Shown: positions 16,158 through 24,964, counted from the first letter of the stretch. The stretch: DNA of 64,000 bases from Candidatus Sulfopaludibacter sp. SbA3 (GCA_945890485.1 CAMDCN010000009.1:186001-250000); one strand, 5' to 3'. The notes: generated by a model not told the origin, from the sequence alone. Made by a program: numbers and translations.

Positions 16158-17744
16158 ATGCTGGTCCGCTTAGTATCTGCCCTCCTCCTCGCCCAACTCC
16201 TCCCCGCCCAGCCCTCCGCTCCCCTCGTCATCGACAACCGGCCGCTATGGACTGTCAAAACTCCCCGCGCCGGCTTCTCCCCTGCCGAACGCGCCCAGGA
16301 GATCGCCGAAAATTTCATCCATCTGGCCGAAGATCCCCGCCGGCAACTCGACGACCTTCGCGATTTTGTCCTCGAAACCGAGACCGTCCTCCTCGTCAGC
16401 CACGTTTACCTCTTCTCCGTCACCGATGAAGACGCCCGGGCGGAAGGCCGCGGCCGCGCCGAACTCTACGCCGAGCGAAAACGCCTCCTCCTCGAAGTCC
16501 TAAGTCAGTACCGCGAGCAGCGCACCTTCGCGAGCCTTCTCCGCTCCCTCGGCCTCGCCGCCGGAGCCTTGCTCCTCGCGGTTCTCCTTCTCGCCCTGCT
16601 CCGCTTCCTCTACCGGCGCCTCTCAGCGTGGGCCGTCCGCTATGTCAGCGTCCGCTCCCGGGGCAGCCGCGTCGCCTCACTCTTTCGCATCTTTGAAGTC
16701 CCCGTCCGCCTCCTCCTCCGAGGCGGCCTCCAACTCCTGTTCCTCACTCTGGCGTTGCTCGTCGTTTTCAGCTCACTCTCCTACGTCTTCAGCCTCTTCC
16801 CAACCACCGCGGGACTCTCCGGCACGGTCGCCGCCAAAGCGTGGGAAGTTGTACTCAACGTCGCCGGCAATGTTCTCGGCTATCTCCCCAACCTCCTCGT
16901 CCTGGTTCTCGTAGCCCTGTCCACCTATGGGCTCATCCGTATCGCCCATACCCTCGCCCACGCCATCGATTCGGGCACCGTCGTTTTTCGTTCCTTCCAT
17001 CGCGAATGGGCCATGCCCACCTACGATCTGGTCAAGGTCCTCCTCCTCCTCTTCGCCATGGTCGTAGCCTTCCCGTACCTCCCCGGGGGCGAATCTCCCG
17101 CGCTCAAGGGAGCTTCCATCTTTATCGGCGTCCTCGTCTCTCTCGGTTCCGGTTCCGCCATGGGCAATGTCGTCTCCGGCGTCATCCTCACTTACATGCG
17201 CCCCTTCCGTGTCGGCGACCGCGTCCAAATCGCTGACACCACCGGCGACGTCGTCGAAAAGTCGCTTCTCGTTACCCGCATCCGCACCATCAAAAACGTG
17301 GAAGTCATCGTCCCCAATAGCGCCGTCCTCGGCGCCCATATCCTCAATTACAGCTCCCAGGCCCAGCAGCACGGCCTGATTCTCAATACCACCGTCACCC
17401 TCGGCTACGATGCCCCCTGGCGAACCGTCGAATCGCTTCTCATCGCTGCCGCGCTCCGCACCCCTGGCATCGTCGCCGAACCCGCTCCGTTTGTCCTCCA
17501 AACCAGCCTGAACGACTCCCACATCAGCTATCAACTCAACGCCCACACCCGGGACGCCAACCGCATGGCCGAACTCTATTCCAGCCTCCATCGCAACATC
17601 CAGGACCAATTCAACGAAGGCGGCGTCGAAATCATGTCTCCCATGTACCTTTCCGTCCGCGACGGCAACACCATCACCATCCCGGAAGCCAACCGTCCCC
17701 CCGACTACCAGCCCTCCTCTTTCCGCGTCCGCTCTCCATCCTGA
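16158..17744 (+). CDS. MscS-family mechanosensitive ion channel
   Basis: 528 residues. Signal peptide (about 1-18), a periplasmic helical segment of about 110 residues, then several membrane helices (first near residue 135, a cluster at 195-300). The pore-lining region GSGSAMGNVVSGVILTYMRP and the following beta domain (VGDRVQIADTTGDVVEKSLL, VIVPNSAVLGAHILNYS) are diagnostic of MscS channels. It is larger than E. coli MscS (286 residues), as in the extended subfamily. It should open under hypo-osmotic shock to release solutes. It stands alone, 39 bases before the next gene. Confidence 0.93.
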   Translation: MLVRLVSALLLAQLLPAQPSAPLVIDNRPLWTVKTPRAGFSPAERAQEIAENFIHLAEDPRRQLDDLRDFVLETETVLLVSHVYLFSVTDEDARAEGRGRAELYAERKRLLLEVLSQYREQRTFASLLRSLGLAAGALLLAVLLLALLRFLYRRLSAWAVRYVSVRSRGSRVASLFRIFEVPVRLLLRGGLQLLFLTLALLVVFSSLSYVFSLFPTTAGLSGTVAAKAWEVVLNVAGNVLGYLPNLLVLVLVALSTYGLIRIAHTLAHAIDSGTVVFRSFHREWAMPTYDLVKVLLLLFAMVVAFPYLPGGESPALKGASIFIGVLVSLGSGSAMGNVVSGVILTYMRPFRVGDRVQIADTTGDVVEKSLLVTRIRTIKNVEVIVPNSAVLGAHILNYSSQAQQHGLILNTTVTLGYDAPWRTVESLLIAAALRTPGIVAEPAPFVLQTSLNDSHISYQLNAHTRDANRMAELYSSLHRNIQDQFNEGGVEIMSPMYLSVRDGNTITIPEANRPPDYQPSSFRVRSPS

Positions 17745-17783
17745 CCTGATCGATTTCCCGCCCCGCCTGCGCCCACCCAAGCG

Positions 17784-18248
17784 ATGACCCTGCTGAATAT
17801 ACTCTTCTGGCTCGCCGTCGCCTTCGACGTCGCCGCCGTGGGCCTGCTCTTCCTCCTCGGCCTCGCCGCCGCCCCCTCCGCCAAAACCAGCGCCCTCTCT
17901 GTCGCCGCGGTTTTGCTCCTCCTTCCCGGCCTCACCCTCGCCGCCCTCGCCTTCTGGTTTCTCCGCGTCAACTCCTTCGCCGCCAAACTGGTCCCCTGCG
18001 TTCTCGTTTCCGTCCCGCTACTTGTCCTCATCGTCAGCCAACTCCGCTCCGCCGCATACCGATTCTCCCATCCCGTTGCAGCCGCCCCCGGTCGCCTTCA
18101 AGCCCGTTCCACTCACCGATCTGCAAAATGCCGTCCTGGCCAACGACGCCCCCGCCGTCGCCCAAGCCGCCGCCGCCGGCCTTCGGGGCCGTCGAGACGC
18201 GGCTGGCCTCCTGATCCTCGCCCTTCATCGCGTTCAAAAATCCCCTGA
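17784..18248 (+). CDS. Membrane N-terminal part of a probably frameshifted ankyrin protein
   Basis: ATG 17784 opens about 90 codons of convincing membrane protein with three hydrophobic helices (LFWLAVAFDVAAVGLLFLLGL, then VLLLLPGLTLAALAFWFLRV, then LVPCVLVSVPLLVLIVS). After about 18080 the frame turns into arginine-rich shadow sequence (RPGQRRPRRRPSRRRR). The neighbouring frame, offset by one base, carries the ankyrin repeats that would follow naturally. I read the two as one gene with a single-base shift near the CCCCC run at 18085-18089, by mutation, sequencing error or recoding. The true C-terminus of this segment is therefore uncertain. Confidence 0.6.
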   Translation: MTLLNILFWLAVAFDVAAVGLLFLLGLAAAPSAKTSALSVAAVLLLLPGLTLAALAFWFLRVNSFAAKLVPCVLVSVPLLVLIVSQLRSAAYRFSHPVAAAPGRLQARSTHRSAKCRPGQRRPRRRPSRRRRPSGPSRRGWPPDPRPSSRSKIP

Positions 18249-18702
18249 GCAACTCCCCGTCCTCCGCGCTCTGCTCGACGCGGGAGCCGATCCCAATGCC
18301 GCCTACGGCGACCGCCCTCTTGAAGTAGCCATCCGGACCGGTCCCGCTCCCGTCGCCCTTCTCCTCGACGCCGGCGCCGATCCCAATCGGAGCAACCCTT
18401 TCGGCGATCCCGTCTTCTTCGCCGCTACGCAAAAGCCGAGCGATCTCGAAACTCTGAAACTTCTTCTCGAACGCGGAGCCAGCCGCAACCTCCGCAGCAC
18501 TCGCGGCGAAACCGCGCTCTCCCACGCCGTTGCCGCCAGCAACTGGAAAGCGGTGCTCCTCCTGCTGGCTCAGGGCGCGGACATCCAGCAGGCCGGAACC
18601 GCCGATGGCAAATCCTTCCGCGAACTGGTGGAACGGAGCGCCACTATCCAGGGCGAACGAGGCGATCTCGCCGAAGTGCTCCGCCTCATCAGGACCAAAT
18701 GA
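18022..18702 (+). CDS. Ankyrin-repeat C-terminal part of the same frameshifted gene
   Basis: This frame holds about four ankyrin repeats: LPVLRALLDAGADPNAAYGD, then PVALLLDAGADPNRSNPFGD, then LETLKLLLERGASRNLRSTR, then WKAVLLLLAQGADIQQAG. Its only start codon is a TTG at 18022 inside the upstream coding region with no ribosome site, which supports the view that it was fused to the membrane segment encoded from 17784. Ankyrin repeats mediate protein-protein contacts; the whole protein would be a membrane-anchored cytoplasmic scaffold. The stop codon overlaps the next gene (ATGA). Confidence 0.7.
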   Translation: MSSSSANSAPPHTDSPIPLQPPPVAFKPVPLTDLQNAVLANDAPAVAQAAAAGLRGRRDAAGLLILALHRVQKSPEQLPVLRALLDAGADPNAAYGDRPLEVAIRTGPAPVALLLDAGADPNRSNPFGDPVFFAATQKPSDLETLKLLLERGASRNLRSTRGETALSHAVAASNWKAVLLLLAQGADIQQAGTADGKSFRELVERSATIQGERGDLAEVLRLIRTK

Positions 18703-19133
18703 TGTATCCGGAAACCATTGCCCTCGAAGCCCTGCGGCAGAAGATCGAAGCCGCCTTGCAGCAGTCCGGCTCCCTCGCCGACTATCTGGATCGCGGAAAG
18801 CCTGGCGCCGCTGAAGAATGGACGGCACAGCGTCAGATCGCGGAACTCGAATCCCTCGCCGCGTCTTTGAAACAACACCTCGCTCAAACTTGCGCGCAGT
18901 ACCCAGCCGCCCTGCAGCAATGGGTAGCACTACACATCGAAGCCCTCCGCCGCATCGAAGCCGAACCCCCGGGTGACGCCATCGCCCAGACCCGCCGTAT
19001 GGTCGCCGCCACGACCATCCGCGAATGGGAGCGCGTCCGAGCCGGAGAGCAGACCTACGTCGGCACCAACTGGTACTACCTCGCCGATCATCAGGAAGCC
19101 ATGCGCCGCCTCCTCTTCGTGCTACCTTGCTGA
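18699..19133 (+). CDS. Hypothetical helical protein
   Basis: 144 residues, almost entirely helical, Ala/Gln/Glu/Arg-rich, with no signal peptide or membrane segment. It starts at ATG 18699, overlapping the stop of the ankyrin gene by four bases; a second ATG directly follows. It is presumably co-translated with the ankyrin protein. Near the C-terminus it has aromatic clusters (TYVGTNWYYLADHQE). No family is recognised. Confidence 0.7.
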   Translation: MMYPETIALEALRQKIEAALQQSGSLADYLDRGKPGAAEEWTAQRQIAELESLAASLKQHLAQTCAQYPAALQQWVALHIEALRRIEAEPPGDAIAQTRRMVAATTIREWERVRAGEQTYVGTNWYYLADHQEAMRRLLFVLPC

Positions 19134-19154
19134 TTGGGGTCTGCCCCAGCCATC

Positions 19155-19625
19155 ATGAAAAACCAATACTGGCTCATCGCAGCCGCACTTTTTGCGGTAG
19201 CAGTTGCCTACTGGTACACGCAAATTCGATTCACGGGAGATGATATGGAAGCCGGAAAGAAATTCCTCGAAGAAAACGCCAAAAAGGAAGGCATCAAGAC
19301 CACCGCCTCCGGGCTGCAGTACGAAGTGATCCGCGAAGGTGAGGGCCCCAAGCCCGGCCCCACGAGCACCGTCGAGGTCCATTACGAAGGGCAGTTGATT
19401 AACGGCAATATCTTCGATTCGAGCTATCAACGCAATGAGACCATCTCGTTCCCGTTAAACCGCGTTATCCCCGGCTGGACGGAAGGTCTTCAACTCATGC
19501 CGACCGGCTCCAAGTACCGCCTCTATATCCCCTCCGAACTCGGCTACGGAGCCCGTGGGGCCGGCGGCGACATTCCGCCCCACGCGGCGCTGATCTTCGA
19601 CGTCGAACTCATCGCCATCCGCTAA
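19155..19625 (+). CDS. FKBP-type peptidyl-prolyl cis-trans isomerase
   Basis: 156 residues from ATG 19155. An N-terminal hydrophobic helix (YWLIAAALFAVAVAYWY) acts as a signal anchor, so the enzyme is extracytoplasmic. The short helical linker EAGKKFLEENAKKEGIKTT resembles that of Mip/FkpA proteins, followed by a complete FKBP domain (about 55-156) with VEVHYEGQL, a FDSSY segment, VIPGWTEGLQLMPTGSKYRLYIP and the C-terminal IPPHAALIFDVEL. It catalyses proline isomerisation during folding of exported proteins. No operon partner is evident; the preceding gene ends 21 bases upstream. Confidence 0.93.
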   Translation: MKNQYWLIAAALFAVAVAYWYTQIRFTGDDMEAGKKFLEENAKKEGIKTTASGLQYEVIREGEGPKPGPTSTVEVHYEGQLINGNIFDSSYQRNETISFPLNRVIPGWTEGLQLMPTGSKYRLYIPSELGYGARGAGGDIPPHAALIFDVELIAIR

Positions 19626-19655
19626 GCTCACCCCCTTGCGCGGCGGACGTCCGGG

Positions 19656-20621
19656 ATGTATCCTCCCGCCATGTTCCGCCGCTCTTTCCTCCTCTCCGCG
19701 CCCCTCCTCGCGCAAACCGTGCCCCCCGGCGCCCCCGCTCCCCCAGCCGCCCCCTTCATCGAGCGAGCCGTCCCCAACCAGCCCCACAAAGGCAAGGTTC
19801 TCCTCGCCATCCAGGCCCACTCCGACGACATCCCCCTCTCCGCCGCCGGCACCGTCGCCAAGCTCATCGAGGAAGGCTACACCGGCTACCTAATCCGCGC
19901 CACCAACGACGACATGGGCGACGCCCCCGGCCTTGGCACCCCCGGCACCATCGGCGAACATGTCCTCGGCAACGAACGAGACAACGCCGAAGTCGCCCGC
20001 ATCCTCGGCTGCAAGGGCAACTTCGACCTGAACTACAACAACCACCGCATGGCTGACGTCTCCCTCAACGAGGTCATCGGTCGCCTCATCTTTCTCATCC
20101 GCGCCCTCAAAGCCGACACCATCGTCTGCTGGGACCCCTGGGCCCACGATGAAGAGAACCCCGACCACTACACCATCGCCCGCGCCGTCGAAGCCGCCAG
20201 TTGGATGGCCGGCCGCGCCCACGATTTCCCGGAGCAGGTCGCCCTCGGCCACGCCCCCAGAACGATCCGCGAAAAGTATTACTACGCCCGCCGCCCCGAA
20301 ATCACCCGCGTCGTCGATATCAGCGGCCAGATCGACAAAGTCATCGACGCCAACCGTGCCAACCGCGCCAAAGGTCCCGCCGGCCATCTCGGGTCCCGCC
20401 TGAAGGCCGATCTCTCCAAGCGGAACCAGCGCCTCCCCCTTCTCGATGGCGACGATGTAGCCGCCGACCGCAACTACATCCGCGAGTTCGTCCTCGCCCG
20501 CAGCCGCTCCGTCGGCGCCCGCTACGGCCTCCCATACGCCGAAGCCTTCCACTACATCGGCCCCGGCGCCGGCCGCTCCCGCGTCGAAGAGTACCTCCGC
20601 CAGCACGCCGTGCCCAAATGA
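19656..20621 (+). CDS. PIG-L family (LmbE-like) deacetylase
   Basis: 321 residues from ATG 19656; ATG 19671 (MFRRSFLLSAP) is an equally good start and begins directly with the signal-like segment. The family zinc motif AHxDD reads AHSDD (residues 54-58; most members have AHPDD), and a second zinc ligand lies in NPDHYTIARA. PIG-L enzymes remove acetyl groups from N-acetylglucosamine-containing substrates. The hydrophobic N-terminus suggests export, as in many acidobacterial paralogues. The Pro-to-Ser change in the motif is unusual but leaves the metal ligands intact. The substrate is unknown. Confidence 0.9.
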   Translation: MYPPAMFRRSFLLSAPLLAQTVPPGAPAPPAAPFIERAVPNQPHKGKVLLAIQAHSDDIPLSAAGTVAKLIEEGYTGYLIRATNDDMGDAPGLGTPGTIGEHVLGNERDNAEVARILGCKGNFDLNYNNHRMADVSLNEVIGRLIFLIRALKADTIVCWDPWAHDEENPDHYTIARAVEAASWMAGRAHDFPEQVALGHAPRTIREKYYYARRPEITRVVDISGQIDKVIDANRANRAKGPAGHLGSRLKADLSKRNQRLPLLDGDDVAADRNYIREFVLARSRSVGARYGLPYAEAFHYIGPGAGRSRVEEYLRQHAVPK

Positions 20622-20641
20622 ATGGGCGGCTCAACGGACAG

Positions 20642-21385
20642 TTACACCTCCAGCTTCACAGTTGGCTTCGTGTTCGGGAAAACGCGCTCCACGCGCGGTT
20701 GCCCAGCCCCCGGCTTCTTCATTCCATACGCGTTCACCGGCTGCGAACGGTTCACCCACAGCGTGTAGTACAGGTGATCCGCCCGCGGATCGTCGGTATT
20801 CGGATGCAACAGCGTCGTCAAGCCCAGACTGTTCAATTGCAGCCACGGCACCAGAATCGGCAGCAGGTCGTTTGTGAATCCGAAATAGAAGGACGGCGTT
20901 ACGTGCGGCCCCCGTGGCTCCAGATTCCAATTCCCTAGCTCCACCGGAAAACGCTCAATCGACCATTTCCTCACGAGAACCGCCTTCTCGTACGTATCCT
21001 CGTCAAAATAGAAGTGCGCGTGGTAACTCTTGATATCGGTGTACGGCCGCGGCGCTTTCGGCAGCCCGTTCTCTTCGCCCGGCCGCACGCTCTTCGGTCG
21101 TGGCGTCGCCTCGTGGATCGTCTCGTAGCCCCACGGACTCTTGCCCTCGTCCTTCGGCGGAAACACCGGGACCAACCCGTCCTTATACGGCGACACGATT
21201 CGCTTCGCCTTATCCGCCTCTTCCTCTTCCGCGTTTAACGAGTCCGCCGTCGCCGCTCCCGCCACCGCCATCAAGCCGGACTGCAGGATAAACCGCCGCC
21301 GCCGCGGCGCCAAGAGATCGGCCCAATATTGGTCCACCTCTGAGTTCGGTGTCACTGATTCGTTCAGGTCGTGTTCGTGTGCCAT
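20642..21385 (-). CDS. DOPA 4,5-dioxygenase-family protein with Tat-like signal
   Basis: 247 residues. Residues about 117-220 match the DOPA 4,5-dioxygenase family (PF08883): YHAHFYF (H122, H124), RGPHVTPSF (H161), LLHPNTDDPRADH (H194, H204) supply the conserved histidines. Family enzymes cleave the DOPA ring in pigment biosynthesis or have unknown substrates in bacteria. The N-terminal 45 residues contain APRRRRFILQSGLMAVAGAA, a twin-arginine-type signal, so this copy is probably folded in the cytoplasm and exported, unlike the usual cytoplasmic members. It has a long acidic linker (NAEEEEADKA) after the signal. Confidence 0.83.
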   Translation of the reverse strand: MAHEHDLNESVTPNSEVDQYWADLLAPRRRRFILQSGLMAVAGAATADSLNAEEEEADKAKRIVSPYKDGLVPVFPPKDEGKSPWGYETIHEATPRPKSVRPGEENGLPKAPRPYTDIKSYHAHFYFDEDTYEKAVLVRKWSIERFPVELGNWNLEPRGPHVTPSFYFGFTNDLLPILVPWLQLNSLGLTTLLHPNTDDPRADHLYYTLWVNRSQPVNAYGMKKPGAGQPRVERVFPNTKPTVKLEV

Positions 21386-21454
21386 TTTTGTCCTCCCGGC
21401 AGGCTAAGCGGAGAGTATGGGATCTCGCCGGAGTTGTCAATGGCTCGGCCTCCG

Positions 21455-24133
21455 TCACTCACTCCGCAATGCCCGCGCCGGATCCATCCGCGACGCCGCC
21501 ACAATTGGAGGCAGTGCCGCCAGAATTGCCGCCGCCAGCATCACCACCAACGGCGTCGCCAAAACCGGCAACTCCCGCCCGCTCACTTCAAACAGCAAAC
21601 TCGCTACAAATTGCTCGCTCACCAATCCCATTCCCAATCCCGCCGCCGATCCCACCAGCAGCATCAAGAACAGCTCCCCGCCCACGTGCCGCGCAATGTG
21701 CCGCGTCCGCGCCCCCAGCGCCATCCGGATCCCAATCTCCCGCCGCCGCTGCAGCACGGCATAATTCAACACCCCGTACAATCCCACCGCCGCCAGCACC
21801 AGCGCCACAATTGCAAAGAACACCGACAATATCGCCAACAGCCGCTCTCGGATCAACTGGTTGCTCACCAGCTCCCCCTGCGTCCGCACGTTCGTCACGC
21901 GGAATCCGTTCCCCACGCCCGCCACCGTCTGCCGCAGCGTCGTCGCCAGTGCCCCCGGCTCCCCTGCCGTCTCCACCGCAAACGTGGCCCACTGCGCCTC
22001 CTCCATTGGGACATACACCGTCGGCGGCATCGCGTCGCGCATCCGCCGGTACCGCGCGTCCCGTACATAGCCCACAATCCGGTTCCGCACCGGAATATTC
22101 CCCTCCGCGAACGTGTCAAACGACCGGCCCACCGGGTTCTCCCCATTAAAATGCCGTCGCGCAAACGCCTCGTTCACAATCACCACTCCCTCCACGGGAC
22201 GCTTCTTTTCATCCAGCTTCGCCGCTAGATCGCCTGGCCGGAAATCCCGTCCTCCCGTCATCCCAATCCCCATCGTTCCCAACCATCCCGGCGATACCCC
22301 CAGAAAATGCGAGACCTGCGGATCAATCTCCCGGTTCGGCAGAATCACCGTCGAAGTCCATGCGCTCCCGGCCATCAATGCCCAACTCGAAAACGCCACG
22401 CTCTTCACTCCTGGCTTGTCCCGCAGTCGCTGCGCCACGTCCTCCCACACCGGCAAGGGTCGCGTTCCCGTCTCTTTCGTTCCCTTTACGCCGGTCTCCA
22501 GCAACAGCATCCGTTCCGTTTTGAATCCCGTCTGCTGCGACGAAAGCCGCTCGAACGTCCCTACAAACAACCCCGCCAGGAAGTGAACCACAAAGCAGAA
22601 CGCCACCTGCACCGCAATCAACGCATGCATCACGAGCCGCCGCCCGCGCGGATCCTCCCCACCCTTCATCGCCGCCATCGGCTTCACGCCGGAAGCCCGC
22701 AGCGCCGGGCCCATCCCGAACAGAATCGTCACCCCCAATGCCAACAGCGCCGCGAAACCGCTCACCCGCCAATCTACCGGCAGCGAGAGACGCACCGGGT
22801 TCTCCGCCGGATTGATCATCCCCACCACCATCGGCGTCCACCACCAGGCAAACACTAAGCCCACCAAAGTCGCGCCCGTCGCCAGCAGCAGGCATTCCAT
22901 CAGAAGTAACTGCACCAGCCGCCCCCGGCCCGCGCCGATGGAAACCCGCAGCGCCATCTCCTTTGCCCGCGCCGCCGTCTGCGCTGTCAATAAATTCGCC
23001 ACATTGGCGCAAGCGATAAACAGCACGAGCAGCACCACCGCTCCCAAAATCAGCAGCGGTTCCCGGTAGTTCTTCTGCGTTCCCGACACCCCCGCCGCCG
23101 CCGGCTGCAGCCGTACCGCCGAATTCAGATATTGCTCCAGTCGCGCCTTCGGGGTATTCGCGGCGAACTCCTTCGCCCGCTCCTGCCGGTGCGCCGTCAT
23201 GCTCGCCTGCAGCCGTTCCCGCACCACCGTCTCCGCTGCACCCGGACGCAGCCTGGCCCAAACACGCATCCACGACCAGTTCGACCGCCCAATCGCTTCA
23301 GCGTTCTGCATCGCCGGGATGAAGTACTCGGTCATCGTCCCGGTCTCCGTTCCCGTAAATCCCTCCGGCCCTACGCCGACAATCTCGTAAATCCTCAACC
23401 CCTCCCGGAACGTCCGACCCACTGCCTTCGGGTCCCTGCCAAACCGCCGCGTCCAATAGTCGTAGGAGATCACCGCCACCGGATGCCCCCCCGGCGTCTT
23501 GTCGTCAGCCTCGGTCAGCAAACGTCCCGCCGCCGGACGCAGCCCGAACAGCCCGAACGTGGTGCCGGAGACGTACTGCCGGTAAGCCTTCTCCATATCT
23601 TCATCGGAGCCGTATGTGATGTCCTGCCGACCCGCATAGGCCACCACGAACAGGTCTGCCGCGTCCTTCACCGCATCGCGCATCTGCGCGAACTGCGGAT
23701 AGGAGAAGGCATCCCCCTCGTCCTCTTTCCCCGTCGCCTCGTCCATTACCCCGAAAGTCACCACTCGAAGAGACTGCGGCTCCGCCACCGGCAGCGGCCG
23801 CAGCAGCACCGCATCGGTCAAACGGAATGCCGTGGTCACGGCGCCAATAGCCAACGCCAGCGACAAAATCGCCGCCCCGGTCACCGCCGGCCGCTGCCGC
23901 AGTTGCCGGAAGCCGAAGACCACATCCGCGCGCAAGCTTTCCAGCCAAACGGCCATCTTAATGTCCATCGAGTTCTCCCTGTGGCGAAACACATCGCCTA
24001 GCGCGCGTTCAGCCTCGGCCCGCGACCGGCCGGCCCGTATGGCCTCGTCGATGTGGTCCGCCAACTCCTCATCGAGTTCCCGCTGCAGCCGGCTTTTCTG
24101 GAAAACGTTGCGAATCCGCGTCAGCAGTGACAT
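21455..24133 (-). CDS. ADOP-type FtsX/MacB-like ABC permease
   Basis: 892 residues. It starts with the short cytoplasmic domain typical of acidobacterial ADOP permeases (RELDEELADHIDEAIRAGRS) and then a first membrane helix after GFRQLRQRPAVTG. MacB-type periplasmic domain with DAVLLRPLPV, a three-helix FtsX domain near residues 370-480 (FIACANVANLLTAQTAAR) and a second copy at the C-terminus (LNYAVLQRRREIGIRMALGA). The gene has no ATPase nearby, as usual for these orphan permeases. It starts 3 bases after the stop of the PadR regulator, so the two form an operon. Exported substrate unknown. Confidence 0.93.
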   Translation of the reverse strand: MSLLTRIRNVFQKSRLQRELDEELADHIDEAIRAGRSRAEAERALGDVFRHRENSMDIKMAVWLESLRADVVFGFRQLRQRPAVTGAAILSLALAIGAVTTAFRLTDAVLLRPLPVAEPQSLRVVTFGVMDEATGKEDEGDAFSYPQFAQMRDAVKDAADLFVVAYAGRQDITYGSDEDMEKAYRQYVSGTTFGLFGLRPAAGRLLTEADDKTPGGHPVAVISYDYWTRRFGRDPKAVGRTFREGLRIYEIVGVGPEGFTGTETGTMTEYFIPAMQNAEAIGRSNWSWMRVWARLRPGAAETVVRERLQASMTAHRQERAKEFAANTPKARLEQYLNSAVRLQPAAAGVSGTQKNYREPLLILGAVVLLVLFIACANVANLLTAQTAARAKEMALRVSIGAGRGRLVQLLLMECLLLATGATLVGLVFAWWWTPMVVGMINPAENPVRLSLPVDWRVSGFAALLALGVTILFGMGPALRASGVKPMAAMKGGEDPRGRRLVMHALIAVQVAFCFVVHFLAGLFVGTFERLSSQQTGFKTERMLLLETGVKGTKETGTRPLPVWEDVAQRLRDKPGVKSVAFSSWALMAGSAWTSTVILPNREIDPQVSHFLGVSPGWLGTMGIGMTGGRDFRPGDLAAKLDEKKRPVEGVVIVNEAFARRHFNGENPVGRSFDTFAEGNIPVRNRIVGYVRDARYRRMRDAMPPTVYVPMEEAQWATFAVETAGEPGALATTLRQTVAGVGNGFRVTNVRTQGELVSNQLIRERLLAILSVFFAIVALVLAAVGLYGVLNYAVLQRRREIGIRMALGARTRHIARHVGGELFLMLLVGSAAGLGMGLVSEQFVASLLFEVSGRELPVLATPLVVMLAAAILAALPPIVAASRMDPARALRSE

Positions 24134-24136
24134 CAG

Positions 24137-24466
24137 TTAGGCCCTCTCCAGAACCAGCCGGATCGCCGCCGAAATCGCGCTCCAGCGCTCTTCGGCCACC
24201 GGTAGCTGCTGCCGCCCCAAAGCCGTGAGTTCATACACGCGAGACCGCCGGCCGTTCTCTTTGGTGATCCACTGCGCCTGAATCCAACCCTGCTCTTCCA
24301 GCCGGTGCAGGGCAGGGTACAGCGACCCCTCCTCCACCCGCAGCACATCGTCCGAAGATTCGATGATGCCTGTCATCAGCGCATAGCCATGCAGCGGAGC
24401 CCGCCGCGATAGCAACTTCAAAATCAACAGATCCAAAGAACCCTGCAGTCCGTCCGGTTTCGCCAT
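24137..24466 (-). CDS. PadR-family transcriptional regulator
   Basis: 109 residues. ATG 24466 is chosen because GAGGAG lies three bases before it on the minus strand; longer versions lack a ribosome site. Winged-helix PadR domain: LQGSLDLLILKLLSRRAPLH, then VEEGSLYPALHRLEEQGWIQ and the wing NGRRSRVYELTALGR. PadR proteins repress their own operons and often respond to lipophilic compounds or membrane stress. Directly upstream of the ADOP permease gene, which it very likely regulates. An ATACT-N10-AGTAT inverted repeat sits in its promoter region. Confidence 0.93.
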   Translation of the reverse strand: MAKPDGLQGSLDLLILKLLSRRAPLHGYALMTGIIESSDDVLRVEEGSLYPALHRLEEQGWIQAQWITKENGRRSRVYELTALGRQQLPVAEERWSAISAAIRLVLERA

Positions 24467-24485
24467 CGTCTCCTCAGTTGTCTGA

Positions 24486-24505
24486 ATACTAAGCCAACTG
24501 AGTAT
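24486..24505. promoter_or_regulatory. Inverted repeat ATACT-N10-AGTAT, candidate PadR operator
   Basis: ATACT at 24486-24490 and AGTAT at 24501-24505 form a perfect inverted repeat, 20 to 39 bases before the PadR start codon, where a promoter would lie. A partly overlapping repeat, TCAGTTG/CAACTGA, is also present. PadR sites are generally spaced inverted repeats in their own promoter, so autoregulation fits. Confidence 0.5.
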
Positions 24506-24533
24506 ACGGCGCAAGCGGGAAAAAGTTTCGTCC

Positions 24534-24839
24534 CTACACCGCCGGATTCACCAGCAGGAAGACCTCTACCGTCATCCCGGCATGCACCTGCTCCTTCTGC
24601 CGCACGGCTGCCTTGATGGGGAGGACATACGAATTCGACTTCTTGTCCGGGAAAAGCGAAGTCTTCCAACGGGTCGTTCCCAAGGTTGCCGATACCTTAA
24701 CGGAGCCGAACGGCTTCGCTGTCCCAGCGATGCACTCCCGCACCTTCGCCGCCACCCCTCGGGGAAGCGTCACGAAGTACCAGGCCGCCTCGCCCTCATA
24801 GACCCAGACGGGTGCGCTGAAACTGAATTCGCCATCCAC
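24534..24839 (-). CDS. DUF1905-domain protein
   Basis: 101 residues, matching DUF1905 (PF08922) over its full length: WYFVTLPRGVA near residue 20, GSVKVSATLGTTRWKTSLFP and the conserved SYVLPIKAAVRQKE stretch. These are small beta-barrel proteins of unknown function, sometimes fused to a YdeI-type domain that is absent here. It lies upstream of, and on the same strand as, the PadR gene, with 67 bases between its stop and that gene's start; the intervening palindrome suggests a separate promoter for PadR. Confidence 0.85.
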   Translation of the reverse strand: MDGEFSFSAPVWVYEGEAAWYFVTLPRGVAAKVRECIAGTAKPFGSVKVSATLGTTRWKTSLFPDKKSNSYVLPIKAAVRQKEQVHAGMTVEVFLLVNPAV

Positions 24840-24964
24840 CCAGTTAGCCTAGCGGCTCTCCGTCTGCAATATGATGGTTCGGCGAACTCGTGCTGCCCCA
24901 GGCTCATTCCAGGATCCCCTTTCCCTCACCACCCCTGTCCCGCCAGAGCGGCCGGAAGATCCGT

